DNA from: JAKCDU01 sp035551615
GTDB taxonomy: Bacteria > Actinomycetota > Acidimicrobiia > Acidimicrobiales > Palsa-688
NCBI GenBank assembly: GCA_035551615.1
Contig: DASZNC010000036.1
Span: forward strand, 1-64,000
Reading direction: 5' to 3'
DNA: 64,000 nt
Below, in pieces: positions 1 to 8,275 of this stretch (within the stretch, counting starts at the first letter, position 1; the number at the start of each line of letters is the position of its first letter). A model generated the notes under the pieces. It ran no database searches and was not told the origin of the DNA. It worked only from the letters and a program-made list of their open reading frames with translations. A program made the position numbers and the translations under genes.

Positions 1-2
1 AG

Positions 3-575
3 CGCAACGCCGGCCTGATCGTGCTGGTTCTGGTCATCGTCGGGGCCATCGTCGCCGCCATCCTCCTGGTCGGCGGCGGCCACCACACCAACGCCCTGGT
101 CCAGGGCCACACCCCGAAAGCGTCGTCGGGTGCTAGCCCGACCATCGCGTCGGTGCAGGTGTACCTGGATGTGACCGGGCATTCCTTTGACAACCCGGGA
201 GAAACCAACCTCACCTTCGACGGCAACCCTGCGACCGAGTGGACGACCGAACACTACGGCAGCCCCACGTTCGGGAACCTCTATCCGGGTGAGGGCCTGA
301 TCATCCAGCTGAAGTCGGCCACCAAGTTGAGCCAGCTGAAGGTCACGTCCACCTCGCAGGGGTGGGCCGCCTCGACCTACGTGTCGGACACCGCCCAGCC
401 CAATGAGCAGAACGTGAGCGAGTGGGGCACGGCGACCGACAGCCAGTCAGGTATCGCCGGGAGCGCCGCCTTCACCCTGAAGGGGCGGACCGGGCGGTAC
501 GTGCTCCTCTGGATCACCAACCTCGGGAACCGGCCGTATCAGGTAAATGTGGGCGAGCTGGCCGTCTCCGGCTGA
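3..575 (+). CDS. C-terminal part of a membrane protein with an extracytoplasmic discoidin-like domain (partial)
   Basis: The reading frame is open to the left edge, so the true start lies outside the window; the GTG at 21 is inside a membrane segment and is an unlikely start. A hydrophobic stretch (about 'GLIVLVLVIVGAIVAAILLV') is followed by a Ser/Thr/Gly linker and about 140 residues that look like a discoidin/F5-8C-type beta-sandwich (motifs 'NPATEWTTEHYG', 'GLIIQL', 'VLLWITNLG'). In mycobacteria the MviN/MurJ-like protein encoded near trxB ends in a similar extracytoplasmic domain, and Ser/Thr kinases can too. The nearby trxB, DUF6049 and pcnA genes make an MviN-like protein the best guess, but the diagnostic part is missing. 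Confidence 0.6.
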   Translation, partial: RNAGLIVLVLVIVGAIVAAILLVGGGHHTNALVQGHTPKASSGASPTIASVQVYLDVTGHSFDNPGETNLTFDGNPATEWTTEHYGSPTFGNLYPGEGLIIQLKSATKLSQLKVTSTSQGWAASTYVSDTAQPNEQNVSEWGTATDSQSGIAGSAAFTLKGRTGRYVLLWITNLGNRPYQVNVGELAVSG

Positions 576-1052
576 GCCGTCCTCCCCCTCGTCATCGCCG
601 TCCTGACCCGGCCGCCCCGCCCCACCGCCCGCCACGGGCCGAGCCGTCCCACCGCCGACCACCGACCGCGCCGTCCCGCCCGCCACCGGCCGAGCCGTCG
701 CCCCGCCCGCCACCGGCCGGCCGGCCCGGGACATCCGGAAGAACGCCCATGCCGGCGGCCACATCAAACTGATGGCGACAGCCGACCAGCACGACGCCGG
801 CACCGGATCGAGCCCCCAACCGGTGGCGATGCGTACCCCCCAGGCCACCGATGTAGCCGCCAGCGGGCCGGTCACCAGCCATATCAACGTTTCCGACCCG
901 TCGGCCACGATCACCATCACCGCCCCGATCAGGAACGGGATGACAAAGGCGGCGATCCACGGCACCGACCCGCCCAGCGGGTAATCGCCGAGCACGATGG
1001 CGCTCGCCACCGCTGTCGCCACCCCCAGCACGACGGCCAGGAACAGGCGCAT
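447..1052 (-). CDS. small hypothetical multi-pass membrane protein with Ala/Pro/Gly repeat tail
   Basis: A 201-residue frame starting at the ATG complementary to 1050-1052. The first ~110 residues hold about four hydrophobic segments ('LFLAVVLGVATAVASAIVL', 'VPWIAAFVIPFLIGAVMVIV', then a 'LIWLVTGPLAATSVAW' and a 'WSAVAISLMWPPAWAFF' stretch). The remainder is a low-complexity tail with repeated 'ARPVAGG' units written from GC-rich short repeats at about 600-730. It is divergent from the small membrane gene at 1123, sharing a 70 bp upstream region. The tail runs 129 bp antisense into the preceding plus-strand gene, which is unusual; the true C-terminus may have been changed by repeat slippage. 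No family is recognised. Confidence 0.45.
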   Translation of the reverse strand: MRLFLAVVLGVATAVASAIVLGDYPLGGSVPWIAAFVIPFLIGAVMVIVADGSETLIWLVTGPLAATSVAWGVRIATGWGLDPVPASCWSAVAISLMWPPAWAFFRMSRAGRPVAGGATARPVAGGTARSVVGGGTARPVAGGGAGRPGQDGDDEGEDGSAGDGQLAHIYLIRPVPEVGDPEEHVPPGPPLQGEGGAPGDT

Positions 1053-1122
1053 TGACCACAGGCTACTAACGGCCCGGGCCACCGGCGGGGGAGCCCGGTC
1101 GGGCTGGGTAGTGTTTGCGCCT

Positions 1123-1479
1123 ATGACGTCGACCTCACCGGCCCCGCCGGATGCCAGTTCGCCACCGCCCGGCGGGCTCGGGGGCAACTGGCCGAACGAG
1201 CTGGCCGGCCGCCTCGAGTCGGTCGTGGGCTCGGTGCGGGACAAGACCACGGTGCCGGCGTTCATGGCCGCCCGGGCCGTGGTGTACGGCGCCGTGCTGG
1301 GCGTGCTGGGCGCGGCGCTGGCCGTGCTGCTGATCATCGCCGTGGTCCGGCTGCTCGACGTCTACCTGCCGTTCCATCCGGTCGGCCGCCGGGTGTGGGT
1401 GGTCGATGCCGCGGCATCGGCAATATTCCTGGGCCTGGGAGCGTTCTTGTGGCGCAGAAGGCGCCCGCGCACCAAGTAG
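1123..1479 (+). CDS. small two-helix membrane protein upstream of trxB
   Basis: 118 residues. A Pro/Ser-rich N-terminus precedes a short amphipathic stretch ('ELAGRLESVVGSVRDKTTVP'), then two hydrophobic helices ('VYGAVLGVLGAALAVLLIIAVV' in two overlapping pieces and 'VVDAAASAIFLGLGAFLW') and a basic 'RRRRPRTK' end. The ATG at 1123 was chosen because the upstream in-frame stretch has no protein-like composition. It lies 45 bp before trxB on the same strand and may be cotranscribed. The arrangement recalls small holin-like or DUF1469-type proteins, but I cannot assign a family. Confidence 0.6.
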   Translation: MTSTSPAPPDASSPPPGGLGGNWPNELAGRLESVVGSVRDKTTVPAFMAARAVVYGAVLGVLGAALAVLLIIAVVRLLDVYLPFHPVGRRVWVVDAAASAIFLGLGAFLWRRRRPRTK

Positions 1480-1524
1480 ACGCGGCGAGCCGAGTACGCA
1501 CAGAGCAACCGGGAGATCGAGGCC

Positions 1525-2496
1525 ATGGCCGACGAGGGCAACATCCGCAACGTGATCATCATCGGGTCGGGCCCGTCGGGGCTGACCTCGGCCATCTACA
1601 CCGCCCGGGCCAACCTGGAGCCGCTGGTCATCGAGGGCCAGCCGTCGTCCACCAGTGACCAGCCCGGCGGCCAGCTCATGCTGACCACCGACATCGAGAA
1701 CTTCCCCGGCTTCATCGAGGGCCTGGCCGGTCCCGAGCTGATGGGCAACATGCGGGCCCAGGCGGCCCGCTTCGGTGCCGAGTTCCTCACCACCAAGGTG
1801 GAGAAGGTCGACTTCTCGTCCCGCCCGTTCAAGGTGTGGGCGCCCGACCCCTCGACCGGCGAGACGGTGGAGCACCAGGCCCGCTCGATCATCGTGTCGA
1901 CCGGCGCCCGCAGCCTGATGCTGGGCCTCGAGGCCGAGGACCGGCTGCTCAGCCGGGGCGTCTCGACCTGCGCGACCTGTGACGGCTTCTTCTTCCGGGG
2001 CCAGGACATCGCCGTGATCGGTGGCGGGGACTCGGCGCTGGAAGAGGCCATCTTCTTGACCAAGTTCGGCGAGACGGTGAGCGTCATCCACCGGCGCAAG
2101 GAGCTGCGGGCCTCCAAGATCATGCAGGACCGGGCGTTCAAGAACCCCAAGATCAAGTTCGTCTGGGATTCGGTCGTGACCGACATCACCGGCGAGGGCA
2201 AGGTCGACGGCCTGCAGTTGAAGAACACCGTCACCGGCGAGGAGAGCCACCTGCCCGTCGGCGGCGTGTTCGTGGCCATCGGCCACGTCCCCAACACCAA
2301 CATCTTCGAGGGCATCTTGGACATGGACGAGACCGGGTACCTGCAGACGGCCGCCGGCTCCACCGCCACCAACATCCCCGGCGTGTTCGCCGCCGGCGAC
2401 GTGGCCGACCACACCTACCGCCAAGCCATCACCGCGGCCGGCACCGGCTGCATGGCCGCCATCGACGCCGAACGCTTCCTCGAGGCCGCCGAATAA
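1525..2496 (+). CDS. trxB: thioredoxin-disulfide reductase
   Basis: A 323-residue flavoenzyme that uses NADPH to reduce thioredoxin in the cytoplasm. Visible motifs are the FAD-binding 'GSGPSGLTSAIYTARA' near residue 14, the redox pair 'CATC' at residues 149-152, the NADPH-binding 'GGGDSALEEA' near 170, and the C-terminal FAD motif 'GVFAAGDV' near 290. The length is normal for a low-Mr TrxR. The ATG at 1525 has a purine-rich GGGAGATCGAGG site just upstream. No thioredoxin gene follows, unlike the usual actinobacterial trxB-trxA pair; instead a hairpin lies 15 bp downstream. Confidence 0.96.
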   Translation: MADEGNIRNVIIIGSGPSGLTSAIYTARANLEPLVIEGQPSSTSDQPGGQLMLTTDIENFPGFIEGLAGPELMGNMRAQAARFGAEFLTTKVEKVDFSSRPFKVWAPDPSTGETVEHQARSIIVSTGARSLMLGLEAEDRLLSRGVSTCATCDGFFFRGQDIAVIGGGDSALEEAIFLTKFGETVSVIHRRKELRASKIMQDRAFKNPKIKFVWDSVVTDITGEGKVDGLQLKNTVTGEESHLPVGGVFVAIGHVPNTNIFEGILDMDETGYLQTAAGSTATNIPGVFAAGDVADHTYRQAITAAGTGCMAAIDAERFLEAAE

Positions 2497-2511
2497 CATC
2501 AAGTGCGTGCA

Positions 2512-2536
2512 AAGTTGCTGATATAGTCAGCAACTT
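2512..2536 (+). terminator. hairpin after trxB
   Basis: A perfect 10-bp inverted repeat (AAGTTGCTGA / TCAGCAACTT) with a 5-nt TATAG loop begins 15 bp after the trxB stop. Flanking bases extend the pairing to about 17 positions with two mismatches. There is no T-tract, so this is either a U-less terminator, as is common at high GC, or a protein-binding palindrome. Confidence 0.55.
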
Positions 2537-2842
2537 CGCACACCCATCTGGTCAAAGGACCGGCTCTACGCCACGGACCCCCACCCCGCCCATGCGGGCC
2601 GGACGCCGCCGGGCCCACCACCCACCCGAGCCGGACGCCGCCGTGCCCACCACCCACCCGAGCCGGACGGGGAGCAAGCGAGGGGCGGGTGGCGCCTGCG
2701 GGGAGGGGCCCGCCGAGCGTCAGCGAGGTGGGAGGGGCCACCCGTAGGCGACAGGACCCGGCCCGGGCACCCGCCGGGCGAGCAGGACCCACCCCGGGCA
2801 CCCGCCAGGCGACAGGACCGGCCCCGGGCAGCCGTCCGAGAG
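2537..2842. repeat. gene-free spacer with short GC-rich direct repeats between trxB and degV
   Basis: The spacer between convergent trxB and degV has no credible gene. It contains two imperfect ~35-bp repeats with the core CCACCCACCCGAGCCGGACG (about 2600-2670) and three imperfect copies of a CCCGGGCACCCGCCRGGCGA-like unit (about 2760-2835). These look like replication-slippage products. Confidence 0.6.
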
Positions 2843-3685
2843 CTAGGCCGGAATCCAGGCCACCCCAATAGCCCCCCGCCCGGCGTGGGTGCCGATGACC
2901 GGCCCCACATCGCCGAAGAGGGTCTGGCCCTCGGTCGGGGCGGTCCCCTCGAGCAGGCCGACGAACTCGTCCAGGTCGGGGGCGTCGGCCGAGAACACGG
3001 CCAGCCGGGAGACCGGCCCGGCGGCACGGGCCTTGTCGGCCAGGTAGCGGAGGGACCGGCTGCGGGTCCGCTGCTTCGACTCCTCCTCGACCACGCCGTC
3101 GCGCACCTCGATGACCGGCTTGATCGACAGCATCGAGCCGAGCAGGGCCCGGGCCCCGCCGATGCGGCCCCCCCTCTTCAAATTCTCCAGCGTGTCGATG
3201 GCCCCGTACAGCTTCATGTTGGCCGCCGCCGCCGTGGCCGCCGCCGCCACCTCATCGAGGGAGCGCCCGTCGGCCGCCGCCCGGGCCGCCTCGGTGACGA
3301 CCAGGCCGAGACCGAGCGTCACCGTCTCCGAGTCCACCACCGTGACCGGCACCTTGCCCTCCAGGGCCCGGGCCGCCTGGCGGGCCGACTCGATGGTGGC
3401 CGACATCTTGGAAGAGATGTTGACGCACACCACGCCGTCGGCGCCGGCGTTCGCCATCTTCTCGAACGCCTCCTGGAACTGGCCGGGGGAGGGCGCCGCG
3501 GTCGACGGCAGGCCGGGGGTCGACGCGCACCGGGACCAGAACTCCTTGGTCGACAGCTCCTCCCGGTCGATCAGCTCCTCGTCACCGAAGCGGATGCGCA
3601 ACGGCACCACGCCGATGCCCATCTCGGTGACCGTCTCGTCGAGAAGGTCGCACGCACTGTCAGTCACAACTCGTATGCCGGCCAC
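2843..3685 (-). CDS. DegV family protein (fatty-acid binding)
   Basis: 280 residues, the usual DegV length. The N-terminus has the family signature 'VVTDSACDL' and the C-terminus the 'GTHAGRGAIGVAW' motif that closes the lipid-binding site. The 'TPGLPSTAAPSPGQF' segment matches the conserved 'PTTSQPS' region. DegV proteins bind a long-chain fatty acid; in Firmicutes some serve as FakB subunits of fatty acid kinase. No FakA-like DAK gene is in the window, so the partner is unknown. The GTG start at 3685 directly abuts the TAA of the upstream DUF6049 gene (TAAGTG), so the two genes are almost certainly cotranscribed and translationally coupled. Confidence 0.92.
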   Translation of the reverse strand: MAGIRVVTDSACDLLDETVTEMGIGVVPLRIRFGDEELIDREELSTKEFWSRCASTPGLPSTAAPSPGQFQEAFEKMANAGADGVVCVNISSKMSATIESARQAARALEGKVPVTVVDSETVTLGLGLVVTEAARAAADGRSLDEVAAAATAAAANMKLYGAIDTLENLKRGGRIGGARALLGSMLSIKPVIEVRDGVVEEESKQRTRSRSLRYLADKARAAGPVSRLAVFSADAPDLDEFVGLLEGTAPTEGQTLFGDVGPVIGTHAGRGAIGVAWIPA

Positions 3686-5947
3686 TTAGTCCCTCGTCTC
3701 GTCTCTCAGGTCAATAGGACCGCCCATTGCGGCCGATGGTGACATGCCGTCGCCGCCGACGGACGGCGGATCCTGGTTGAAGAACTCGTCGAACTCGGTC
3801 ACCTCTTCCTCGGTGGCCGGCGCCGGGGCCATCCCCTTCGGCCGCCGGCCCCGCCGCAGGTCCCGGACCCACCACACGGCCAGCCCCAGCAGCCCGACGA
3901 CGATGATCACGATGGCCACTCCCGACACGGCCGTGCTGCGCACGGTGTACTGGCGACTGCTGCCGGCCAGCTCCGAGCCACCCGGCGCGTACAGGGCGAC
4001 ATCGAGGGGGAACACCCCGGAGGAGCGGGTCTCGACCGGGACCTGCACGGTGGTGTTCTGGTTCTTCAGGGTCAAAGTGCAGACCTCTACGCCCTCCGAC
4101 GGGATCTGGCAGCTCCCGTCGGCCGGCTGGAACGATCGGAAGGTCAGCCGCTGCGATTTCAACCTCAGCTCGACGCGCGGATGGAGGTTGCCGGTGGTCA
4201 GGATGGTGATCGGCAGCTGGCCCTCGGTCGAGGTCAGCGTGAACGACGTGTTCGGCGGGAGCGTCACCGCCCGGGCCACCACCGCGGTCACCTTGCTGAT
4301 CGAGTCCAGAACGCTCTGCCGCTCGGCCGCAGTCAACGTCTCCGTCTCCGCGATCAGCAGCTCGGCCCGCACGTCGGCCAGCTCGGACGACTGGCTCGGA
4401 AGGATCTGGGCCATGTCGTTGATGGCCTGCCGGGCCGCTCCGATCTGGCCGGCGGCGATCGACAGGCTGGCTGCGGCCGGGCCCGGCGTCGGGGCCGGGT
4501 TGGACAGGAAGCGGGTCCCGAGCGGGAAACCGGCCTGCGCGAACAGGTTGGTGGCGGTGGTGGCCGACACCAGCGGGTTGTGGTCGAGACCGGCCAGGAC
4601 GGTCTGGAGGAACTGGGGCGAGACCGACCACTCCGCCGGCGGCATGGCCACCATGCCCCGGGCGTGGGCCTCGCCCGGCGACTCGGTGAACACCATGGCC
4701 ATGTCGGCCAGCAGGATGTTGGCGGCCAGCACCGGTGAGCCACTGCGCGTGAAGTCGCCCGACAGCTCGGCGTCGGCTGCGTACACGCTCAGCGTCGAAC
4801 CGCCGAAACCGAGGCTGCTGGCGTGGGTGAAGGTGGTGTCGATCTCCTGCGACAGGGGGGTCAGATCGGCGTCGGGGACGATCAGCTTGGTGGCGTGGTG
4901 GGCGAGCAGCACCGAGACGGTGGAGGCGTTGACGGGCCCGTCGACGACCCACAGCTGATCGCCGGGGTCGACCGAGAACACCCCCTGCAGGGTCTGGCGG
5001 CCGGCCGTGAGCTGGGGTTCGATCTCGTCGGGCAGGTAGTCGCTGAGGTCACCCAGGCTGACCTGGCTGTAGGGGGAGGGGGCGATCTGGTCCTGGCCGC
5101 CGGACGGCACGCTGGCCAGGGCGGCGAGGGCCGACCGGTCGGTGGCCGAACCGGTGGCCGCGCCGGTCTGCAATGCCTGGAGGGTGATAGGGCTGGCCAC
5201 GACGGTGGCCGGGACGTTGCTGGCGCTGAGACCGGTGGCCACGCTCTCCAGCCGGTTGGCCTCGGATGCGCCGGGCGGCTCCAGTTGCTGCTTGTCGCCC
5301 AGCGCCGGCGTGGACGTGTACGGCACCACCAGGCCGACCGACAGGGGGGTGTAACCCTGCGACTTGGCCGTGCCCTGGGAGAAGATGAGGAAGGTGGTGA
5401 GCGGCCGGCCGGCCGGCGACCCGGTCTGGTCCAGCAGCTGGACCTGGACCGGGAACACGCCCGACGACTCGCTGATATCGACCCGGGGGAACTGGTCGCC
5501 GGTCGGGGCCGCCTGGTTGACCGGCAGGTCGAGGTCGAAGCCGCCGTGCGGGTCGGCGGTCAGCGCCGGTACGGCGACGTCGGGCTGGTAGAACGCGTAG
5601 TCCTTGACCTGGCCGTTGGCCGCCTGCTCGAACGCGGTCCGGGTGATGAGCTGGTCGAAGACGGTGACCTGCAGGTGGTCGGCCGGCAGGGCGCCGGCCA
5701 GCCCGACATGCAGTTGGAACATCCCATGGGTCTCCACCCACGGCGTCTGGCTCAGCAGCGATACCGACGGGCCGAGCAGTGAGAGGGAGGAGACAGAGGC
5801 GCCGCGGGCCCCGGCTGCGGCCCGGCCGGCAGGCAGCAACAGCACGGACAGCAGGACCACGATCGCCGCCGCCACGGCCGACCGCCGGGCCACACCAGAC
5901 CGCCGGGCCACACCAGACCGCCGGGCCACACCGGACCGCCGGGTCAC
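3686..5947 (-). CDS. DUF6049-type secreted membrane-anchored protein
   Basis: 753 residues. After a basic, repetitive N-terminus ('RRSGVA' units) comes a signal-like hydrophobic stretch ('AVAAAIVVLLSVLLLPAGRAAA'), a large extracytoplasmic region, one C-terminal membrane helix ('GVAIVIIVVGLLGLAVWWV') and a short basic and acidic cytoplasmic tail. Size, topology and position near pcnA, trxB and a possible MviN relative match the DUF6049 protein encoded between pcnA and mviN in mycobacteria; the family assignment rests on this context and overall layout. Function is unknown, probably in the cell envelope. The GTG start at 5947 overlaps the acetyltransferase stop (GTGA). Tandem 18-bp repeats give further in-frame GTG codons at 5929, 5911 and 5893, so the real start is uncertain. 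Confidence 0.75.
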   Translation of the reverse strand: MTRRSGVARRSGVARRSGVARRSAVAAAIVVLLSVLLLPAGRAAAGARGASVSSLSLLGPSVSLLSQTPWVETHGMFQLHVGLAGALPADHLQVTVFDQLITRTAFEQAANGQVKDYAFYQPDVAVPALTADPHGGFDLDLPVNQAAPTGDQFPRVDISESSGVFPVQVQLLDQTGSPAGRPLTTFLIFSQGTAKSQGYTPLSVGLVVPYTSTPALGDKQQLEPPGASEANRLESVATGLSASNVPATVVASPITLQALQTGAATGSATDRSALAALASVPSGGQDQIAPSPYSQVSLGDLSDYLPDEIEPQLTAGRQTLQGVFSVDPGDQLWVVDGPVNASTVSVLLAHHATKLIVPDADLTPLSQEIDTTFTHASSLGFGGSTLSVYAADAELSGDFTRSGSPVLAANILLADMAMVFTESPGEAHARGMVAMPPAEWSVSPQFLQTVLAGLDHNPLVSATTATNLFAQAGFPLGTRFLSNPAPTPGPAAASLSIAAGQIGAARQAINDMAQILPSQSSELADVRAELLIAETETLTAAERQSVLDSISKVTAVVARAVTLPPNTSFTLTSTEGQLPITILTTGNLHPRVELRLKSQRLTFRSFQPADGSCQIPSEGVEVCTLTLKNQNTTVQVPVETRSSGVFPLDVALYAPGGSELAGSSRQYTVRSTAVSGVAIVIIVVGLLGLAVWWVRDLRRGRRPKGMAPAPATEEEVTEFDEFFNQDPPSVGGDGMSPSAAMGGPIDLRDETRD

Positions 5948-5952
5948 GCCAG
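5881..5952 (-). repeat. four tandem 18-bp units at the start of the DUF6049 gene
   Basis: Units begin at 5881, 5899, 5917 and 5935 with the sequence ACCGCCGGGCCACACCAG on the plus strand and a few changes in the last two. Each encodes 'RRSGVA' on the minus strand and each carries an in-frame GTG. The last unit contains the annotated start codon and the stop of the preceding gene. Confidence 0.9.
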
Positions 5953-6660
5953 ACCCGTCGACAGCACCGACAGGCCGATCGGTTCCTCTTCGAAGCCGAC
6001 CGCCTCGTAGAGGGCCAGGGCCCGGTCGTTGGTGGTCTGGGTGTTCACGTAGGCCCGGACGACCCCCTCGTCGGCCATCCAGCGCAGCCCGTCCATGAGC
6101 AGGCGCCGGCCCAGACCGTGGCCCTGGTGGTCGGGATGCACGGCCAACCGTTGCACATAGCCCCGCCGGCCGGCCCGCCCGGAAACGGCGTAGGCCGTCA
6201 CTGTCGCCCGGCCCCCGGTGAGGCGGAACCGCACCCGCGGCGTGGCCTCCAGGGCGTCCTCCAGGGCCCGCTCGTCGAATCGCCAGAATTCGGCGAAGGC
6301 GGCGTTATCCACCGCCAATACGGCCGCCCGCCGCCGCCGCGGCACCCGGCGCAGACGCGGTCCGGCCGGCACGACGACGGCCAGGGTGCGCAGATCGATG
6401 CCCAGCAGCCGCAGATCCTGCTCCACCCCGAAGCCGGCAGCCAGGAAGCCGGCCTGCTCCAGAGGTGACAGTGCGGCCGTCACCACCCGAACAAACCCTT
6501 GCCCGGCAAGGGTTTCCAGGCAGTGGCGGACGAAGGGACCGGACAGGAGGGGGGCATCGGGGGCCGGGCTCAAAAGCGCTGTCATGTCGTCCCCGCGCCA
6601 AGGCGAAGTACGGGCCTTTTCCTGGCCCAGACGGATCACCGAGACCGGCGCGACGCTCAC
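5944..6660 (-). CDS. GNAT family N-acetyltransferase
   Basis: 238 residues. The C-terminal half has a clear GNAT core: motif A 'VQRLAVHPDHQGHGLGRRLL' (acetyl-CoA pyrophosphate loop Q-x-x-G-x-G), then 'VNTQTTNDRALALYEAVGF', the usual beta5-alpha4 ending. The N-terminal ~120 residues look like a second, degenerate GNAT-like half. The acceptor is unknown; a RimI-like protein or small amine are both possible. It is the first gene of the operon with the DUF6049 and DegV genes and overlaps the next gene by 4 nt. The GTG start at 6660 is provisional; an ATG lies about 25 codons in. Confidence 0.85.
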   Translation of the reverse strand: MSVAPVSVIRLGQEKARTSPWRGDDMTALLSPAPDAPLLSGPFVRHCLETLAGQGFVRVVTAALSPLEQAGFLAAGFGVEQDLRLLGIDLRTLAVVVPAGPRLRRVPRRRRAAVLAVDNAAFAEFWRFDERALEDALEATPRVRFRLTGGRATVTAYAVSGRAGRRGYVQRLAVHPDHQGHGLGRRLLMDGLRWMADEGVVRAYVNTQTTNDRALALYEAVGFEEEPIGLSVLSTGLA

Positions 6661-6792
6661 AAGTACGCCTCGGCACAGAGATAGATCACGGCGCTCACAA
6701 CGGTAGTTCTTGACGGAGCGAGGGGGTCTCAGGGCGGGGCTCCCTCCTTTTTCCGGCTCAACCTCCCGGATGGATCACCCGATACACCTTCC

Positions 6793-7881
6793 GTGCTCGA
6801 TTTGCAGTCAATCCTCGCTCATGTGACAGAGGTTGGCGGCTCGGATCTTCACGTCAAGGGCAACTCCGCCCCGCGGGTTCGGGTCAACGGCGACCTGCGG
6901 CCCACTCCCTTCCCCCCGGTAGAGCGCCAGGAAGTGGAGGAATGCCTTCGCGTGATCATGCCCGTCGATCGGATCGAGGAGTTCCACCGCACCGGTGAAG
7001 CCGACTTCTCGCTGTCGATCGACGGGCTAGGCCGATTCCGTGGCAACGCCTTCCGCCAGCGGGGAAGCGCGGCCATGGTCCTCCGGCGGGTGCTGCCCGC
7101 GGCCATGTCGGTACTCGACTTGGGCCTGCCGCCCATCGTCACCCGGCTGGCCGAGGAGAACCGGGGCATGGTGCTGGTCACCGGGCCGACCGGTTCCGGT
7201 AAGACGACCACCCTGGCCGCCATGATCGACCACATCAACCAGACCCGGTCGGCCAACATCATCACCATCGAGGACCCGATCGAGATCCTGCACCCCGACA
7301 AGCGGTCGGTCGTCTGCCAGCGCGAGATCGGTACCGACACCCGCGACTACGCCCAGGCCATGCGCCGGGTGCTGCGCCAGGACCCCGACGTCATCCTCAT
7401 CGGTGAGATGCGTGACGTCGAGACCGTGTCCGCCGCCCTGATGGCGGCCGAGACCGGCCACCTCGTTCTCTCCACGCTGCACACCACGAACGCCACCGAG
7501 ACGATCAACCGCATCGTCGACTTCTTCCCCCCGTTCCAGCAGCAGCAGATCCGCCTGACCCTGGCCGGCGTCCTCAAGGGCGTCATCAGCCAGCGCCTGG
7601 TCCCCCACGCCTCCGGCGACGGCCGGGTGCCGGCCATCGAGGCCATGGTCGTCACCGGTCGCATCGCCGACCGCATCATGGACCCGGCGGCCGCCAACGG
7701 CGAGACCATCGAAGAGCTCATCGCCGACGGCGAGTACCACGGCATGCAGACCTTCGACCAGAGCCTGTTCGCCCTGTTCAAGAGCGGCGAGGTCACCCTC
7801 CGGGCCGCTCTGGCGGCGGCGACCAACCCCCACGACTTCCGCGTCGCCCTGCAGACCGCCGGCCTCCTCCCCGCCGGCTGA
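6793..7881 (+). CDS. pilT: type IV pilus retraction ATPase PilT
   Basis: 362 residues, the normal PilT length. Motifs in order: N-terminal 'GGSDLHVKGNSAPRVRVNG', Walker A 'GPTGSGKTTT' near residue 131, Asp box 'TIEDPIE', Walker B 'DPDVILIGEMRD', His box 'TGHLVLSTLHTTNA', and the C-terminal 'MQTFDQSLFALFKSGEVT'. PilT hexamers hydrolyse ATP at the inner membrane to depolymerise pilin and power twitching or DNA uptake. The GTG at 6793 was chosen because the 'LDLQSIL.HVTEVGGSDLH' start matches the family. No pilin, PilB or PilC gene is in the window, so pilT stands alone here, next to surface-protein genes. Confidence 0.95.
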   Translation: MLDLQSILAHVTEVGGSDLHVKGNSAPRVRVNGDLRPTPFPPVERQEVEECLRVIMPVDRIEEFHRTGEADFSLSIDGLGRFRGNAFRQRGSAAMVLRRVLPAAMSVLDLGLPPIVTRLAEENRGMVLVTGPTGSGKTTTLAAMIDHINQTRSANIITIEDPIEILHPDKRSVVCQREIGTDTRDYAQAMRRVLRQDPDVILIGEMRDVETVSAALMAAETGHLVLSTLHTTNATETINRIVDFFPPFQQQQIRLTLAGVLKGVISQRLVPHASGDGRVPAIEAMVVTGRIADRIMDPAAANGETIEELIADGEYHGMQTFDQSLFALFKSGEVTLRAALAAATNPHDFRVALQTAGLLPAG

Positions 7882-8035
7882 CACCCCCGCCGGCGTGCCG
7901 GTCCGGCGTCGCCCTGCGGACCGCCGGCCTCCTCCCCGCCGGCTGACACCCCCGCCGGCGTACCGGTCCCGCGTCGCCCTGCGGACCGCCGGCCTCCTCC
8001 CCGCCGGCTGACACCCCCGCCGGCGTACCGGTCCG
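7841..8035 (+). repeat. three tandem 65-bp units covering the 3' end of pilT
   Basis: Units start at 7841, 7906 and 7971, each opening with GCGTCGCCCT and nearly identical. Unit 1 encodes the last 13 codons and stop of pilT ('VALQTAGLLPAG'); units 2 and 3 are non-coding copies. Each holds a GCCGGC...GCCGGC inverted repeat, so a terminator-like segment has been triplicated. Confidence 0.92.
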
Positions 8036-8183
8036 GTACACGATCGGCCTCGAGTCGGTCGACGTGTACCGAGCGGGCCCGTTTTCGTACCAATCAGGTA
8101 CAGGTCAAAGGAACCGTCTTCGCCCTGTACGCCAACCGCGCAGGGACGTACCGTCGCCGTACACGCCGCTTCCACGGTTGTAC
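8025..8183. other. GTAC-rich convergent spacer with inverted repeats
   Basis: The region between the ends of pilT and the LPFTG protein contains nine GTAC tetramers (8025, 8036, 8066, 8087, 8098, 8127, 8148, 8159, 8180). Two pairs form inverted repeats: CGGTACAC 8034-8041 with GTGTACCG 8064-8071, and GTACAGG 8098-8104 with CCTGTAC 8124-8130. These may act as a bidirectional terminator or as protein-binding sites. Nothing coding is seen from 7882 to 8275. Confidence 0.6.
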
Positions 8184-8275
8184 CGGATCCGCACGGACGG
8201 ACGGCACCCTGCGGGCCGGGGGTCACCGCTTCGTTGCAGGCGCCGAACCGGAATCAGCGCCGTTTCATGCCCGCC

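Noticed and set aside
7841..8035. CRISPR array
   Set aside because: Units are contiguous near-identical 65-mers with no spacers and no cas genes nearby.
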